Below, piece by piece: positions 33,314 to 35,495 of a stretch of DNA of 35,495 bases. The stretch lies in NCBI GenBank assembly GCA_021790475.1, contig JAJYDU010000008.1, forward strand, positions 1 through 35,495, read 5' to 3'. Origin of the DNA: Planctomycetota bacterium. GTDB taxonomy: Bacteria > Planctomycetota > Phycisphaerae > WQYP01. The stretch's first letter is position 1. Every line of letters starts with the position of its first letter. The notes beneath the pieces were generated by a model that worked only from the letters and a program-made list of their open reading frames with translations, was not told where the DNA came from and searched no databases. Both the position numbers and the translations under genes were made by a program.

Positions 33314-34375
33314 TTGTCTCGTCGTCCATTTAGATTCCTGCGCCGGTTGACCCGCAATGAGATGGACGCGAATGAATTTCTCGCCTGCCCGCCCCCGATG
33401 ATTCCCCGGATGGACATGCGGGACGTTGAACATATTGTTTTTTATAATCATTTTCATAATGGCGATGTTTACCTGGCGCGGGGGATTGTGGCGGGGTTGA
33501 TGCGCGCCTATCCAAATAAACGGTACACTTACACGCATGGTTGTCCTGGCGATCTCCTGCGGGATATTGATGCGATCCGGCATGAGGGCGAGCTGTGGCG
33601 CCGTCTGCCGAAGGACCGTCCCTACCTGATCCACAAGCCGGCGGGAACGGTATTTATCAATACCTGGATAGGGTGTCTGGGACCATCCATTGTGCGGGAG
33701 CGCGGCGGCGTTAACATTGTTCTGCTGCATCAGATTCTCGCGGCCACGGTGAAAAGAACGCTCGGCGCGGACATTTTGCCGCTGGCCCAATGCGTACCCG
33801 ATCCGGACTATTCAAAATTTCACATCCAGGCGATCCGTGGATTTGTCGAGAGCGACACCCGGCGGAAAATTCTTATTTCCAACGGCAATCCTCTCTCCGG
33901 CCAAAGCGCCCCATTTGATTTCACGCCTTTTATCACAAGCCTGGCCCGCCATTTTCCGGACGTTCTGTTTATTCGGACCAATCCCGGCACGCCGGGACCG
34001 CGTCTTTCCAACGTGATTCATTCCGCGGACATTATTCAAAAAAAAGGCCCGGATTTAAACGAAAATGGCTATCTGAGCACCTTCTGCGACGCCATCATAG
34101 GCCGCAGTTCGGGGGCGTATACTTATTCCATCAATCAGGCCAATCTGCGGACGCGTAAGATTTTTCTGAGCTTCGTCAACTTTCCGATCGAAGCAAGTCT
34201 GGGGTTCGACGAACCGGTATTTTCCGGCCGCTGTTTGTTCATCGCCTCGAACGATTATCGCGAACACTTCATGCTTCGACGCATGATTCAGGGGGTGCAA
34301 GCCGCGGTTGCGACCGGCCCGTTTCCAAGCGGCCCGCCGGGCGTCCGAGACGAGACGGCGCTCGAGTATCGATAG
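33314..34375 (+). CDS. Unrecognised protein of the glycan locus (GT-B-like?)
   Basis: I do not recognise this 353-residue protein. The start is TTG 33314, chosen because AAAGGAG stands six bases before it. The N-terminal part has VEHIVFYNHFHNGDVYLARGIVAGLMRAYPNKRYTYTHGCP (about 38-78), recalling the GD-loop and helix of heptosyltransferase-like GT-B enzymes. Near the end SADIIQKKGPDLNENGYLSTFCDAIIGRSSGAYTYSI looks like a GT-B donor site, where a Gly-Arg-Ser-Ser loop would hold the phosphate. No signal peptide or membrane helix is seen. It follows the DUF268-like gene, with a 249-base gap with no other gene. Confidence 0.65.
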   Translation: MSRRPFRFLRRLTRNEMDANEFLACPPPMIPRMDMRDVEHIVFYNHFHNGDVYLARGIVAGLMRAYPNKRYTYTHGCPGDLLRDIDAIRHEGELWRRLPKDRPYLIHKPAGTVFINTWIGCLGPSIVRERGGVNIVLLHQILAATVKRTLGADILPLAQCVPDPDYSKFHIQAIRGFVESDTRRKILISNGNPLSGQSAPFDFTPFITSLARHFPDVLFIRTNPGTPGPRLSNVIHSADIIQKKGPDLNENGYLSTFCDAIIGRSSGAYTYSINQANLRTRKIFLSFVNFPIEASLGFDEPVFSGRCLFIASNDYREHFMLRRMIQGVQAAVATGPFPSGPPGVRDETALEYR

Positions 34376-34455
34376 CCAAAGGTAAGCAGAGACATACATC
34401 GTTTTGCGACGGCTGGCGAACCTGTTACCATAATTTAGCATAACCCGGCGAAAGC

Positions 34456-34528
34456 GGGGACGTAGCTCAATTGGGAGAGCACTGCCTTTGCAAGGCAGGG
34501 GTTGCCGGTTCGAGCCCGGTCGTCTCCA
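34456..34528 (+). tRNA. tRNA-Ala(UGC)
   Basis: A 73-base cloverleaf: acceptor GGGGACG/CGTCTCC with G3-U70, the main identity pair of alanine tRNA, D arm GCTCAATTGGGAGAGC, anticodon loop CTTTGCAAG (UGC), T loop GGTTCGAGCC and discriminator A. CCA is not encoded. Confidence 0.96.
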
Positions 34529-34620
34529 ATACTCCTGAAACCGAGCCGCCCTCGGGAGCAGGGCACAACCCAACAATGCGGGGCAAGGCGGGAGAATGAT
34601 GTTCGGACGGCAAAGAGTTA

Positions 34621-34652
34621 GAGCCTGTCTCAATAGAGATAGACTCTTTATT
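34621..34652 (+). terminator. Intrinsic terminator after tRNA-Ala
   Basis: GAGCCTGTCTC, loop AATA and GAGATAGACTC form an 11-bp stem with two G-U pairs, followed by TTTATT. It is about 90 bases after the tRNA and overlaps the stop of the convergent nuclease-family gene by a few bases. Confidence 0.6.
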
Positions 34653-35055
34653 CCGGGTTTTCACCGCCGATTTCCTCAAGAACGTGCTCGGCGACATAAA
34701 CAGGCACATTGCCGGCCACGCCCAGGGCGATCGCATCGCTTGGGCGGCTGTCCACTTCAATGCAATGGCCGTTGTGACGGATGACCAGGCGGGCGAAAAA
34801 CGTGTGTTTTTGTAAATCGTTGATCACAATGCGCTCCAGTTTTCCGCCAAGCTGCTCAATTACATTGGCCAGTAGTTGGTGGGTCATGGGGCGGGGAAAC
34901 GGCGTTCCCTTGAGGCGGTGGTCAATCGCCAGAGCCTCCGCCGAGCCGATTACGATAGGTACCACGCGTTCGCCATCAACTTCCTGAAGGAAGATGAATT
35001 GCTGGTCAGACGTTTCCGTGATGATGATACGTTTGAGTTTAACCTGCACAGCCAT
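34648..35055 (-). CDS. Bifunctional-nuclease-family protein (DUF151)
   Basis: ATG 35055, with GGGAG eight bases upstream, gives 135 residues; the longer frame upstream runs through the MITE. The domain pattern is complete: MAVQVKLKRIIITETSDQQFIFLQEVDGERVVPIVIGSAEALAI (1-44), then HQLLANVIEQLGGKLERIVINDLQKHTFFARL and VDSRPSDAIALGVAGNVPVYVAEHVLEE (about 99-126), the SRPSDAIAL motif being diagnostic. Proteins of this family show nuclease activity in some organisms. It lies between tRNA-Ala and the MITE copy B. Confidence 0.93.
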   Translation of the reverse strand: MAVQVKLKRIIITETSDQQFIFLQEVDGERVVPIVIGSAEALAIDHRLKGTPFPRPMTHQLLANVIEQLGGKLERIVINDLQKHTFFARLVIRHNGHCIEVDSRPSDAIALGVAGNVPVYVAEHVLEEIGGENPE

Positions 35056-35179
35056 CAGACGAACTCCCGAACTTGAAATAACCGGATGGGTCGCCGGCCA
35101 TCCGAACGGATTGTTCACCGGTATAGTATACGCGACGGTACGGCCGGAGGATATTTTCTGGGGAAAGTCAAAGTGAAGA

Positions 35180-35309
35180 GGGTGTGGCCGTTTTTTTGGC
35201 AACAGGACAATAACTGGCTTAACACGGTGTTCACCTCTATGAAGAAAATTCCTTTTTTCGGCTAACGTGGCGGCTGGGACCAGCTTTGCCAAAAAATATG
35301 GCCACACCC
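35180..35309 (+). mobile_element. MITE-like element, copy B (130 bp)
   Basis: Ends GGGTGTGGCC (35180-35189) and GGCCACACCC (35300-35309) are perfect inverted repeats. The flanks are AGTGAAGA (35172-35179) and AGGGAAGA (35310-35317), an 8-bp duplication with one mismatch. It matches the reverse complement of copy A along its length. It separates the nuclease-family gene from the IS end and has no coding frame of its own. The gap 35056-35412 holds little else. Confidence 0.85.
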
Positions 35310-35369
35310 AGGGAAGAAGCGCGCCTTATTTTCTGAAAGGACTCGCTATAGGGTGGAGGTACGGTCTGA

Positions 35370-35495
35370 GAGCCTGTGTGAAAAGTCTTTAAAAGCTGAT
35401 ATTCTATAGGACATGACACGGACGTCTTATCCAACGGACCTCACGGATGAACAATGAGGGCTGATTCAGCCCCTGATACCACCGGCCTTGCCGGG
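35370..35495 (+). mobile_element. Left end of an IS5-type insertion sequence (partial)
   Basis: GAGCCTGTGTGAAAAGTC at 35370-35387 has the form of an IS5-group terminal repeat. It precedes, by 26 bases, the start of a transposase frame. The right end lies outside the window, so the size and boundaries are unknown. Confidence 0.6.
35413..35495 (+). pseudogene. IS5-type transposase N terminus interrupted by TGA (partial)
   Basis: ATG 35413 opens MTRTSYPTDLTDEQ, then TGA at 35455-35457, then in the same frame GLIQPLIPPALPG to the edge of the window. The family (DUF4096-type N terminus) reads YPTDLTDEQWxLIxPLIPP, so the TGA occupies the place of the invariant Trp codon TGG. Other genes of this window use TGA as a stop, so this is probably a one-base nonsense change in a decayed copy, or a sequencing error. 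The body of the gene is not visible. Confidence 0.65.

Noticed and set aside
34619-34636. AGAGCCTGT near the terminator after tRNA-Ala as a second IS end
   Set aside because: Only nine bases match the IS end at 35369, and they form part of a terminator stem that explains them better.

Overview
The window looks like a stretch of chromosome from a GC-rich, diderm (Gram-negative-type) bacterium, most plausibly a planctomycete and perhaps of the Phycisphaerae class. That placement is inference. It rests on a ribosomal alpha operon that runs rpsM-rpsK-rpoA-rplQ without rpsD (an order I also associate with Chlamydiae, so PVC-like), a divergent RNase HII-like protein, a PPi-type phosphofructokinase, sigma-54, outer-membrane machinery (MltA, YnbE/YdbH-like proteins) and intergenic gaps filled with dispersed repeats. 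No rRNA is present to confirm it.

Layout. 1-1811 (minus strand): a small conserved-looking ORF, a short YdbH-like protein and the start of a YnbE-like lipoprotein, together resembling an intermembrane lipid-transport operon. 1858-4356: RNase HII-like protein and an aldo/keto reductase (minus), divergent from an ArsR-type regulator with a palindromic operator. 4435-5667: PPi-phosphofructokinase (minus). 5851-10560: map-infA-rpmJ-rpsM-rpsK-rpoA-rplQ (plus), bordered by members of a dispersed repeat family. 10773-15923: HIT protein, a short upstream ORF coupled to a processive GT2 membrane glycosyltransferase, an unknown membrane-anchored protein, another repeat copy and rpoN. 15927-17300: MltA lytic transglycosylase (minus), followed by a MITE-like element. 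17675-20585: nucleotide-pyrophosphatase-like phosphodiesterase with a TPR tail, then a sulfotransferase and a methyltransferase (minus). 20960-25154: pterin dehydratase, MGDG-synthase-like glycosyltransferase, queA, a promoter with a structured leader and tRNA-fMet(CAU), a perfect palindromic terminator, and thiS-thiG (minus). 25389-27374: thrS. 27490-34375: a surface-glycan locus with a GT-C membrane enzyme, an FkbM methyltransferase, a GT10 fucosyltransferase-like protein and a GT2 (all minus), plus a DUF268-like protein and an unrecognised protein starting at TTG (both plus). 34456-35495: tRNA-Ala(UGC), a bifunctional-nuclease-family protein, a second MITE copy in the opposite orientation, and the left end of an IS5-type insertion sequence whose transposase frame carries an early TGA.

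The most distinctive findings are two 130/131-bp MITE-like elements, each with inverted ends and 8-bp target duplications, the intergenic repeat family around the translation and transcription genes, the structured leader before tRNA-fMet, a GRG-motif change in the RNase HII-like protein, and the mixed glycan locus with one unknown member. I did not see a clear antiphage system, CRISPR array, prophage or biosynthetic megacluster.
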